Below are positions 1 to 5,731 of a stretch of DNA of 7,359 nt, piece after piece (positions within the stretch are counted from its first letter, which is position 1; every line of letters starts with the position of its first letter). The notes below the pieces were generated by a model. The model ran no database searches. It worked only from the letters and a program-made list of their open reading frames with translations, and was not told the DNA's origin. Location: the NCBI GenBank assembly GCA_947169985.1, contig CAMVRW010000120.1, positions 1 to 7,359 of the forward strand, in the 5' to 3' direction. Source of the DNA: an uncultured Butyrivibrio sp. (GTDB lineage: Bacteria; Bacillota; Clostridia; Lachnospirales; Lachnospiraceae). A program made the translations under genes and the position numbers.

Positions 1-166
1 TGGTAAGGCCTGTCAGTACACACTTACCGTTAAGGTCACGAAGACCTCTTTTAACATCATATTTATAAAAAAGTTCGTTCTCAATACGGTCGGCTTCTTC
101 TGAAAGCCTTGAAAGTTCAACAATTTCAGGTGTGATTTCTGAGTAAACACCCTTACCTAGATCCAT
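1..166 (-). CDS. citrate synthase, N-terminal fragment (runs off left edge)
   Basis: Citrate synthase condenses acetyl-CoA with oxaloacetate to citrate, the entry step of the oxidative TCA branch that supplies 2-oxoglutarate for glutamate. Only the first 55 codons are present. Reading from the ATG at 166, the fragment begins MDLGKGVYSEITPEIVEL and carries YDVKRGLRDLNGKCVLTGLT near residues 36-55. That segment resembles the conserved VKRGLR...GVLxGLT region near the N-terminus of clostridial Si-type citrate synthases. The catalytic His and Asp residues lie outside the window. The start is supported by a GGAGGT ribosome binding site four bases upstream. The gene follows the thrC stop by 35 bases on the same strand with no visible terminator, so co-transcription is likely. 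The family call rests on one remembered motif and is good but not certain; citrate versus 2-methylcitrate synthase cannot be separated here. Confidence 0.78.
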   Translation of the reverse strand, partial: MDLGKGVYSEITPEIVELSRLSEEADRIENELFYKYDVKRGLRDLNGKCVLTGLT

Positions 167-170
167 GCGC

Positions 171-176
171 ACCTCC
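171..176 (-). promoter_or_regulatory. ribosome binding site of citrate synthase gene
   Basis: The minus strand reads GGAGGT, then GCGC, then ATG at 166. The near-perfect Shine-Dalgarno fixes the start of a gene otherwise cut by the window edge. It lies in the 35-base gap after thrC. Confidence 0.75.
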
Positions 177-201
177 GATTGAATTTATTAAATATATTGT
201 A

Positions 202-1695
202 TCAGATTCCGAGGAAGTTTTTAACAGCTCCTTCCATCTCAGTTTTATCAACTACTGTCTTGTGACGGATCTGGGCATTTCTGATGGACGTTACTGCCTC
301 AGGAATCTCCACTCCTGATACTTCTGAAAGCTCGTCAGCCAGTGCAAAGTCGTCCTTGCTCTCATCGCCGCGGCCAAGGGCATTCATTACGCTCCTTGTA
401 AACTTGTATGGGCTTGCTGTTGAGGCAATAACTGTAACTGTATTGTCTTTTGTCTCGGCCTTGTACTTTCCGTAAACAGAAGCTGCAACAGCTGTATGTG
501 TATCGATAAGATAGCCTGAATTATCAAACAGATCCTTGATAGTAGCAAAGGTCTCTTCCTCTGTAGCAAAACCGCCAAAGAAATCAGAGAGCTTACTTCT
601 CATGGCATCTGTGATCTCGTACTTACCGTTTTCTGTGAGCTGTTTCATATAAGCAGCATCAGCCTCAGCGCTGTCACCTGCGATGTGATAGATGAGTCTT
701 TCAAGGTTTGAAGAGATCAGGATATCCATTGAAGGTGAGCTTGTGAGAACGAACTCACGGTTTCTGTCGTACTCTCCTGTCTGGAAGAAATCGAACAGAA
801 CCTTATTTGAGTTTGATGCGCAGATAAGCTTAGCAATAGGCACACCCATGTTCTTAGCATAGTATGCAGCAAGGATGTTACCGAAGTTACCTGTAGGAAC
901 TACTACATTGATAGGGTCTCCATCAGCAATTCTGCCTTCCTTCAAAAGCTTTCCATAGGAATAAACATAATAAACGATCTGAGGAACAAGTCTTCCGATA
1001 TTGATGGAGTTAGCTGATGAGAACTGGAATCCCTTGCTGTCCATAAGCGCTGCCAGCTCAGGATCGGTAAAGATCTTCTTAACTCCTGTCTGAGCGTCGT
1101 CAAAGTTTCCTTCGATTCCGATAACGCAGGTGTTGTCGCCTTCCTGTGTAACCATCTGCTGTTCCTGAATAGGGCTTACACCGTGCTTTGGATAAAAGAC
1201 AATGATCCTGGTTCCGGGAACCTTTGCAAATCCTGCAAGTGCTGCCTTTCCGGTATCTCCACTGGTTGCAGTAAGGATTACGATCTCGTTCTTAACATTA
1301 TTCTTTTTAGCTGCTGTGGTCATGAGGTATGGCAGGATTGAAAGGGCCATATCCTTAAAGGCGATAGTTGCGCCGTGATATAACTCAAGGAAATATGCTC
1401 CGCCAGCTTCAGAAAGTGGCGCGATCTCCTCTGTGTCAAACTTAGAATCATAAGCATGAGAAATGCAGTACTTAAGCTCCTCTTCTGTATAATCTGTTAA
1501 AAGAAGCTTCATTACTTCATAGGCTGTATCCTGATAGGAAAGACCTGATAATTCTCTAAGTGATTTTTCTAAACGAGGGATAAAGGATGGAACGTAAAGA
1601 CCGCCGTCCGGGGCCAGACCTCTTAAGATTGCTTCGGAAGCCTTGATGTTTTCCTTGTTGCCTCTGGTACTTGAATAGTAAACTTCTTTTGACAT
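202..1695 (-). CDS. thrC: threonine synthase
   Basis: Threonine synthase is a cytoplasmic PLP enzyme that converts O-phosphohomoserine to threonine and phosphate, the last step of threonine biosynthesis. The 497-residue length fits the long subclass. The N-terminal domain (about 1-90) contains YYSSTRGN and LAPDGGLYVP. The PLP-binding lysine is K114 in HGATIAFKDMA, the phosphate-binding loop is TATSGDTGKAA (142-152), and SANSINIGRL (227-236), VPTGNFGN (266-273) and PSMDI (321-325) are further family motifs. The frame stays open 17 codons further upstream, to 1746. I chose the ATG at 1695 because GGAGGAG lies just before it and because MSKEVYYSSTRGN matches the usual N-terminus. The gene ends in TGA. 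It is transcribed away from the AP2-like gene and is followed closely by citrate synthase. No T-box or attenuator hairpin is evident in the leader of about 75 bases. Confidence 0.96.
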   Translation of the reverse strand: MSKEVYYSSTRGNKENIKASEAILRGLAPDGGLYVPSFIPRLEKSLRELSGLSYQDTAYEVMKLLLTDYTEEELKYCISHAYDSKFDTEEIAPLSEAGGAYFLELYHGATIAFKDMALSILPYLMTTAAKKNNVKNEIVILTATSGDTGKAALAGFAKVPGTRIIVFYPKHGVSPIQEQQMVTQEGDNTCVIGIEGNFDDAQTGVKKIFTDPELAALMDSKGFQFSSANSINIGRLVPQIVYYVYSYGKLLKEGRIADGDPINVVVPTGNFGNILAAYYAKNMGVPIAKLICASNSNKVLFDFFQTGEYDRNREFVLTSSPSMDILISSNLERLIYHIAGDSAEADAAYMKQLTENGKYEITDAMRSKLSDFFGGFATEEETFATIKDLFDNSGYLIDTHTAVAASVYGKYKAETKDNTVTVIASTASPYKFTRSVMNALGRGDESKDDFALADELSEVSGVEIPEAVTSIRNAQIRHKTVVDKTEMEGAVKNFLGI

Positions 1696-1698
1696 ATT

Positions 1699-1705
1699 CT
1701 CCTCC
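1699..1705 (-). promoter_or_regulatory. ribosome binding site deciding the thrC start
   Basis: The minus strand reads GGAGGAG-AAT-ATG, placing a strong Shine-Dalgarno directly before the ATG at 1695. A further in-frame ATG at 1707 falls just ahead of this site and has no comparable Shine-Dalgarno of its own, so the shorter protein is preferred. Confidence 0.8.
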
Positions 1706-1720
1706 ATTTTGACACACCTG

Positions 1721-1748
1721 TGCATAATCATATAAAATATATGCATAA
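1721..1748. repeat. TGCATAA direct repeat, 21-base period, in thrC leader
   Basis: TGCATAA occurs at 1721-1727 and again at 1742-1748, two helical turns apart. The first copy also pairs with TATGCA at 1740-1745 as an inverted repeat around an AT-rich loop. It lies between the predicted thrC transcription start and its ribosome binding site, which would suit an operator. No binding protein is known to me for it. A chance match in AT-rich DNA is possible. Confidence 0.35.
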
Positions 1749-1757
1749 CTTATTACT

Positions 1758-1785
1758 TTGGCTCTTTAGCAACTTAGTATATCAT
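1758..1785 (+). promoter_or_regulatory. candidate sigma-A promoter of the AP2-like gene
   Basis: TTGGCT (1758-1763) and TATCAT (1780-1785) are separated by 16 bases and resemble -35 and -10 boxes. Initiation would fall near 1792, leaving a short leader before the purine-rich TGGGGGAAAA just ahead of the ATG at 1810. The -10 overlaps the extended -10 predicted on the opposite strand for thrC. Confidence 0.45.
1776..1784 (-). promoter_or_regulatory. candidate extended -10 promoter of thrC
   Basis: The minus strand reads TGATATACT, an extended -10 (TGn followed by TATACT, one mismatch to TATAAT). No good -35 box lies at the right distance (CCCCAA at 17 bases), which is tolerated for extended -10 promoters. 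It would start transcription near 1770 and give a leader of about 75 bases. It physically overlaps the -10 predicted for the divergent gene. Other AT-rich hexamers nearer thrC (around 1725-1740) are alternatives. Confidence 0.42.
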
Positions 1786-1809
1786 AATGTGTCTTCATTT
1801 GGGGGAAAA

Positions 1810-2607
1810 ATGAGCAAAAAAAATTATATTGGTGTATATTCCACGGCTTTGAAAGATGGCACACCCTCCTACAGAGCATCCATCACCTATCAGGGCAGAC
1901 ACATTTCCCTTGGAAGCTTTGACGATATCAAAAAAGCTGCCACTGCCTACAAGGAAGCAGCTGCTATTTTAGACAATCCCTCTTTTTCCATTGATTCCTA
2001 CAAAAAAAATAAGGCCCTTCCCTTTGAGAAGTGCGTAAGTCTCATAAATTTCCGGGACAAGGGCATGTATATAGCTAATCCTATTTATCTGGAAAAGAAA
2101 TACTTCCTGTATTATCTTTCTCCCAGTCAGGTACTGAAATTCGACATTGAAGATCTCTTTTACTACTCCTCCCACAAGATCATGCAAAGGGGTTCCCATC
2201 TGTTCGTGGCAGATTACGGAAGTCAGCTCTCAGTTCTCCAGAGGTACGGTATAAAGAGCTATGCCGTGGAGGGCCGTGACTACCGCTTTGCCAACGAGGA
2301 TCCCAACGACCTTCGCTACGAGAACATCATCATCCTCAACAGATATCGCGGAGTAAGGCAGTTTGCAGAGAAAGGCTTCCTTAAGTACAAAGCCATCATC
2401 CACATCAAGAGCAACTACGTTGTCGGCAAGTACAATTCTGAAGCCGAAGCAGCCATCGCCTACAACAAGGCGGCAGACATTCTCATCAAGAACGGGATCA
2501 AAAAGAACTTCCAGCTCAACTACGTGGAAGACCTCTCACCCTCCCAGTACGCCGACATCTACATGAAGGTCAAGATCGCACCTTCCATATATGAAATAAG
2601 GGCTTAA
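1810..2607 (+). CDS. double AP2-like DNA-binding protein with degenerate HNH segment
   Basis: This 265-residue protein probably binds DNA. Residues 6-54 form an AP2/ERF-like domain: YIGVY, then R22, LGSF (34-37) and the helix AATAYKEAAAIL (43-54). A second copy spans about 179-240: YRGV, KYKAIIHI, VVGKYNSEAEAAIAYNKAA and the closing NFQLNY. Between them, YAVEGRDYRFANEDPNDLRY (151-170) then ENI resembles the end of HNH homing endonucleases of the HNH-AP2 type (typically V-DH-x-N-D...NR-EN), but the key His is Tyr158, so nuclease activity is unlikely. Residues 55-120 match nothing I recognise. The frame is open from 1720, but the ATG at 1810 has GGGGGA just upstream and starts directly on the domain. 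It is divergent from thrC and overlaps the YitT-family gene tail-to-tail by 4 bases. A role as regulator of itself or thrC is inference. Residues 150-182 resemble proteins I associate with Lachnospiraceae genomes, from memory only. Confidence 0.8.
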   Translation: MSKKNYIGVYSTALKDGTPSYRASITYQGRHISLGSFDDIKKAATAYKEAAAILDNPSFSIDSYKKNKALPFEKCVSLINFRDKGMYIANPIYLEKKYFLYYLSPSQVLKFDIEDLFYYSSHKIMQRGSHLFVADYGSQLSVLQRYGIKSYAVEGRDYRFANEDPNDLRYENIIILNRYRGVRQFAEKGFLKYKAIIHIKSNYVVGKYNSEAEAAIAYNKAADILIKNGIKKNFQLNYVEDLSPSQYADIYMKVKIAPSIYEIRA

Positions 2608-2612
2608 TCCCT
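2599..2612. other. near-palindrome holding two convergent stop codons
   Basis: AGGGCTTAATCCCT is palindromic except at one pair (C2603 against T2608). Its central TTAA (2604-2607) gives the TAA of the rightward AP2-like gene (2605-2607) and the TAA of the leftward YitT-family gene (2604-2606). The genes overlap by 4 bases. There is no T-run on either side, so it is not a normal intrinsic terminator, and transcripts of both genes must end inside the neighbour. Confidence 0.6.
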
Positions 2613-3506
2613 GGGACGCATGTAGAAATTGCCCAGCATCTCTTCAGTTCTTACGGAATTGATGAAGGCATTTGGGTCGATTTCACGGATCTTAGGGATT
2701 ATTTTTCTTGTATCTGAAGCGCTTACGATTGAGTAAACGATCTTTTTATTCTTATGGGCAAAAGAACCTTCTCCGTCAATCAGGGTTGCACCATGACCAC
2801 AGGTTGAGTAGATCATCTTGCATACCCGGTCCGGAACATCAGTTATTATGAAAAGCGTACGCTGCTGATAGGTCCTGTACAGCATGTGGAGGGCCTGGGT
2901 TGAAACGTACTGGAAAATCATTGAATAAAGCGCCTTGTCCCAACCAAAAAGGAAACCTGCAATTGCCAGGATCACGATGTTTCCTCCTAGAATATAAGGG
3001 AAAGCATCCACGCCCTTTTTCTGAGAAAGGTAAATGGAAATAAAGTCCGTTCCACCGCTGGTGGCGTCAACGTTAAGGCACATAGTTATGGCAATGGCAT
3101 TTAGGATTCCACCAAAAACTGCCACAAGAAGTGGATCGTGAGTTAATGAATAATGGGGCAACAGATCAACGAAGAAACCATTTGCCAGCACCATGATCAT
3201 GGAAAAGAGGGTGAACTTCTTTCCAATAAATCTGAATCCTATATACACAGGAATTGCGTTCATAAGCACGTTGATAGGCGTATAGGGAATGGAAAGCCCC
3301 AGATACTTAAGAGCACTTCGCTGAATGATAATGGTAAGACCTGTTGCTCCTCCTGGATACAGACCGCCTGCATTTACGAAGGTGTTGATGTTCATAGCCA
3401 TAAGAAATGCTGCAAGAAGCACAACCAGAAGCCTTATCAGTTCCTTCCTGACAGCAGTCCTGGTAATCCTGGTAGTATTCTTAAAGCTGTATGACTTTGG
3501 TGACAT
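2604..3506 (-). CDS. YitT-family membrane protein (DUF161 plus DUF2179)
   Basis: This is a 300-residue integral membrane protein of the YitT family, whose function is not established. After a basic N-terminus (R13, R16, R20, K21), several hydrophobic segments follow, roughly 24-46, 54-66, 76-94, 98-118, 126-146 and 170-188. Family motifs are GGLYPGGATGLT (47-58) and ATSGGTDFI (148-156). A soluble C-terminal domain of about 80 residues (from about 217) carries LFIITDVPD and GATLIDGEGSF (239-249), typical of DUF2179, a small domain proposed to bind a ligand. Length and domain order match the family. The ATG at 3506 has AGAGG seven bases upstream. It lies 45 bases after the GH3-like gene on the same strand and is probably co-transcribed with it. 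Its stop overlaps the convergent AP2-like gene, leaving no room for an intergenic terminator. Confidence 0.93.
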   Translation of the reverse strand: MSPKSYSFKNTTRITRTAVRKELIRLLVVLLAAFLMAMNINTFVNAGGLYPGGATGLTIIIQRSALKYLGLSIPYTPINVLMNAIPVYIGFRFIGKKFTLFSMIMVLANGFFVDLLPHYSLTHDPLLVAVFGGILNAIAITMCLNVDATSGGTDFISIYLSQKKGVDAFPYILGGNIVILAIAGFLFGWDKALYSMIFQYVSTQALHMLYRTYQQRTLFIITDVPDRVCKMIYSTCGHGATLIDGEGSFAHKNKKIVYSIVSASDTRKIIPKIREIDPNAFINSVRTEEMLGNFYMRPRD

Positions 3507-3513
3507 GGGAAAA

Positions 3514-3518
3514 CCTCT
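3514..3518 (-). promoter_or_regulatory. ribosome binding site of the YitT-family gene
   Basis: AGAGG on the minus strand lies seven bases before the ATG at 3506, inside the 45-base gap after the GH3-like gene. I saw no promoter or hairpin with a T-run in that gap, which supports read-through from upstream. Confidence 0.55.
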
Positions 3519-3551
3519 GTTTTCTAAAATTTAAGGCAGCTGGACACGACT

Positions 3552-4835
3552 TTAATTTTCGGAGATCTGGTCGACGCGGTCGGCGTACTTGATCTTGAAG
3601 ATCCTTCTGAGGGATTCGTCTATTCTGCTCTCGGAGATGCTTCCGCTCTGAACTGCGGATAAGAGCGCTTCGTAGCTCTCGGTGAAATTCTCAGGAACAC
3701 AGATCATATCTGCACCGGCGTTGATGGCTGCAACAGCAGCTTCGCTGGAGGTGTAATACTCGGTTATGGCACCTTCGCTTAAGGGCGCTGTGATAACAAT
3801 GCCATCAAAGCCAAGGGTTCCTCGAAGTTCCTCTCCTATCATAGTTCCGGAAAGAGATGCCGGAGTGTTGTCCCCGGTAACCTGAGGGAAAGATGCATTG
3901 GTGACCATGATGGCGTTGCAGGATCCGGAATCTATGGCCTCCTTGAAGGCTTCGTACTGGCTGAGCACCAGGTCATCCTTGGAAACATCAATAGCTGCCA
4001 TCTCAGATGCAGTGTCTGCCTTTGCAGGGAATAAAGCTCCACAGGCTGTTATACCTGATTCCTTAAGTCCCAGGGCGTAGGCAGAGGCGTTCTTCTTAAC
4101 TGTTCCAGGCTCCTGGCCAAACAGGCTCTCTTCAGAAACCTCGACAGAAGGCATCACAGCAAAATTGAAGCTGTACTTAAAGAGCTGTGAACCAACATCC
4201 AAACCTGCAGAATGGGAAGTTTCCTCATCGGTGATCTCCTGCTGCGGCGTAAGAGACAGAGTCTCCTTTACAGAGTCGGAGTCTCCAGCCTGCTGAGAAA
4301 GTATAGTAAATACAGGATACTTGCACATAGAAGCAGTTGCATCCAGCATTTCTTTTATCTGATCTGTGCTCTTGATATTCTTGGGAGCATACATGATACC
4401 GCCAACAGCGTAGGTAGAAAGGGCCTCCTGGGTTCCGCTTCCTGCCTTTACAGCAGTCTCAACTCCTGTGAGCTGTTCCGGTGTAACGATAAAGAGACCG
4501 GCCACCTTGTCCTCCAAAGACATCTCTCCAAGAACAGTGTCGGTTATCTCCTTAAAAAGATCCTCCTGGGTGTACTCCTGGGGCTCAGGTGTTTCCGTGG
4601 GAGTCTCGATCACAGCAGCGCTCTCCTCCTGTGTAGCCTCAGTCTCCACAACCTCAGGCTCCGGAGTACGGTCCTTGATAAAGCCTCTTAAAAAGTGAAC
4701 TCCCACTCCGATAACGCCTACAACCAGAAGAATAGTCACTACTAAAATTATATACGCAAAAAGCTCTCCCTGCTTTCTTCTCTGGCGGCGAGAGAGCCTT
4801 TTTTCATCAAAATCCTGTTCATCCAAACGTGCCAT
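3552..4835 (-). CDS. membrane-anchored GH3-fold protein lacking catalytic residues
   Basis: This 427-residue protein has a basic cytoplasmic N-terminus (RRQRRK, 17-21 region), one membrane helix (about 26-50), a Thr/Glu/Pro-rich linker (56-88) and an extracytoplasmic domain from about 90 to 417. The domain follows family 3 glycoside hydrolases of the NagZ type: EMSLEDKVAGLFIV (104-117), GGIMYAPKNI (145-154), TPASLSGTMI (324-333), LGFDGIVIT (341-349) and ISESRIDESLRRI (400-412). Active GH3 enzymes remove N-acetylglucosamine or other sugars. Here the nucleophile Asp in the usual ITD motif is Ala350, KHFPGHGDT...DSH has become ALFPAKADT...EMA (267-280), and the DxEGG substrate loop has become SQQAGD (180-185). 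It is therefore probably a non-enzymatic, possibly carbohydrate-binding, protein; that role is inference. The ATG at 4835 has only a modest GGGGA ribosome site about nine bases away. It sits 68 bases after the acetyltransferase gene and 45 before the YitT-family gene. Confidence 0.85.
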   Translation of the reverse strand: MARLDEQDFDEKRLSRRQRRKQGELFAYIILVVTILLVVGVIGVGVHFLRGFIKDRTPEPEVVETEATQEESAAVIETPTETPEPQEYTQEDLFKEITDTVLGEMSLEDKVAGLFIVTPEQLTGVETAVKAGSGTQEALSTYAVGGIMYAPKNIKSTDQIKEMLDATASMCKYPVFTILSQQAGDSDSVKETLSLTPQQEITDEETSHSAGLDVGSQLFKYSFNFAVMPSVEVSEESLFGQEPGTVKKNASAYALGLKESGITACGALFPAKADTASEMAAIDVSKDDLVLSQYEAFKEAIDSGSCNAIMVTNASFPQVTGDNTPASLSGTMIGEELRGTLGFDGIVITAPLSEGAITEYYTSSEAAVAAINAGADMICVPENFTESYEALLSAVQSGSISESRIDESLRRIFKIKYADRVDQISEN

Positions 4836-4879
4836 CTATTTAATCCCCATTAGAGTCAAAAACTTTTTTCCTAGGTAAT

Positions 4880-4888
4880 ATGATAGCA
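4880..4888 (-). promoter_or_regulatory. candidate extended -10 promoter before the GH3-like gene
   Basis: The minus strand reads TGCTATCAT, an extended -10 with one mismatch to TATAAT, in the 68-base gap between the acetyltransferase stop and the GH3-like start. The -35 region is poor (ACTAAT or TTACTA, depending on spacing). It could give the GH3-like and YitT-family genes their own transcript. The alternative is simple read-through, as no terminator is visible in the gap. Confidence 0.3.
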
Positions 4889-4903
4889 CAAAATTTGGCC
4901 TAA

Positions 4904-5731
4904 TTAGTAAACAGCTTCATAAATATGTTCACTTCTTGCGTGCGAGAACAGATGCTCCGACAAAACCTCGCTCTCACTGCTTACAGTCTCGTAGGAGAGC
5001 TCAGCATCGGGGTATTTCTCCTCAAGCTCTTTTGCCACGCTTCCAAGGAGCAGTGCCAGAGCCTTGGGGTTTCTGCTGTAGACAAAAGAAATATCGAATT
5101 TATTTTCCCCGGTCTGAAGAATAAAGATCGATCCAACCAGCTCATTGTGAGAAATCACGCATTTGCAAAGCTCCGGTACGCATTCATCCTTCCACTCATC
5201 GTAGTCAAATACCGAGTAATCGTGGTTCTTTTCAAGAAATCGCAAAACATTTTCCTGAAAGCCCTTTGGCTTATCAAAAAAGGCTTCTGCCCCGACACTT
5301 CCCTTCTTTGGCTCCATCTTGGTGAGCTTTGATGCAACAACGTCCTTTGTTGTTATAAAGTAGCGCTCATGGGAATAGTCAACCTCCATCTCATCAAGGG
5401 AGATAAAAAAGCTGTGGAGCTCTTTATCTGTGTCTGACACATCAAATCTGCAGGCGATAGGATAAATCTCACCGGTATTATTAGCGAACTTTATCACCTG
5501 ACGGACAAGCCCTGCTCCTACTCCCTGCCTCCTTGCAGCCTCTTCCACATAGAGCCAGTCTATGTCGTAACGGAAGTTTGCAAAGGTAAAAGAGATACCT
5601 CCAAGGATCTCACCATCTTCGTTTACAGCCCCAAGGGAAACCCTGTTTCCGTTTGCCTTTAAAAAGGCAGGAAATACACATAAAAACTGATCTCTGTTTT
5701 CTTTGTTTATAAGAACATAGTCAATTGTCAT
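4904..5731 (-). CDS. GNAT-family N-acetyltransferase with degenerate second half
   Basis: GNAT enzymes move an acetyl group from acetyl-CoA to an amine of a small molecule or protein; the substrate here is unknown. In 275 residues, the N-terminal half shows a GNAT core: EILGGISFTFAN (41-52), the beta-4 strand IDWLYVEEAAR (57-67) and the acetyl-CoA pyrophosphate loop RRQGVGAG (67-74), matching Q/RxxGxG/A, followed by the helix LVRQVIKFA. The C-terminal half (about 155-275) has a similar strand order around CVISHNELVGSIFIL and FDISFVYS but no Q/RxxGxG/A loop. It may be a second, non-binding GNAT-like unit, and is the less certain part. The start codon overlaps the stop of the upstream gene as ATGA, and AGGAGG lies nine bases upstream within that gene's last codons, so translation is probably coupled. 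The functional link to the upstream protein is therefore strong on layout, but its nature is unknown. Confidence 0.85.
   Translation of the reverse strand: MTIDYVLINKENRDQFLCVFPAFLKANGNRVSLGAVNEDGEILGGISFTFANFRYDIDWLYVEEAARRQGVGAGLVRQVIKFANNTGEIYPIACRFDVSDTDKELHSFFISLDEMEVDYSHERYFITTKDVVASKLTKMEPKKGSVGAEAFFDKPKGFQENVLRFLEKNHDYSVFDYDEWKDECVPELCKCVISHNELVGSIFILQTGENKFDISFVYSRNPKALALLLGSVAKELEEKYPDAELSYETVSSESEVLSEHLFSHARSEHIYEAVY

Noticed and set aside
1721..1745. TGCATA...TATGCA hairpin as a riboswitch or attenuator of thrC
   Set aside because: The stem is six A/T-rich pairs with a 13-base loop, there is no leader peptide with Thr codons and no terminator hairpin, so RNA-based control is not supported.
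1696..1746. Longer thrC start adding 17 residues (MHIFYMIMHRC...)
   Set aside because: The extension has no Shine-Dalgarno, covers the likely leader and is not part of the threonine synthase family; the ATG at 1695 has GGAGGAG directly upstream.
1720..1809. Longer start of the AP2-like gene adding 30 residues
   Set aside because: It would span the predicted promoter, and its hydrophobic translation (LLLWLFSNLV) does not fit a DNA-binding protein; the ATG at 1810 has GGGGGA just upstream and begins at the domain.
1810..2607. AP2-like gene as an active mobile homing endonuclease or part of an intron or phage
   Set aside because: The HNH His is missing, no flanking intron, repeats or phage genes are visible, and the neighbours are ordinary chromosomal genes.
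4212..4691. Open frame of 159 codons on the plus strand
   Set aside because: It is antisense to the GH3-like gene, has a Leu/Ser-rich low-information translation and no ribosome site; it is a shadow of the coding strand.
4855..4870. A/T-rich AAAAACTTTTTT as a terminator after the acetyltransferase gene
   Set aside because: There is no GC stem before the T-run on either strand, so it does not fit an intrinsic terminator.
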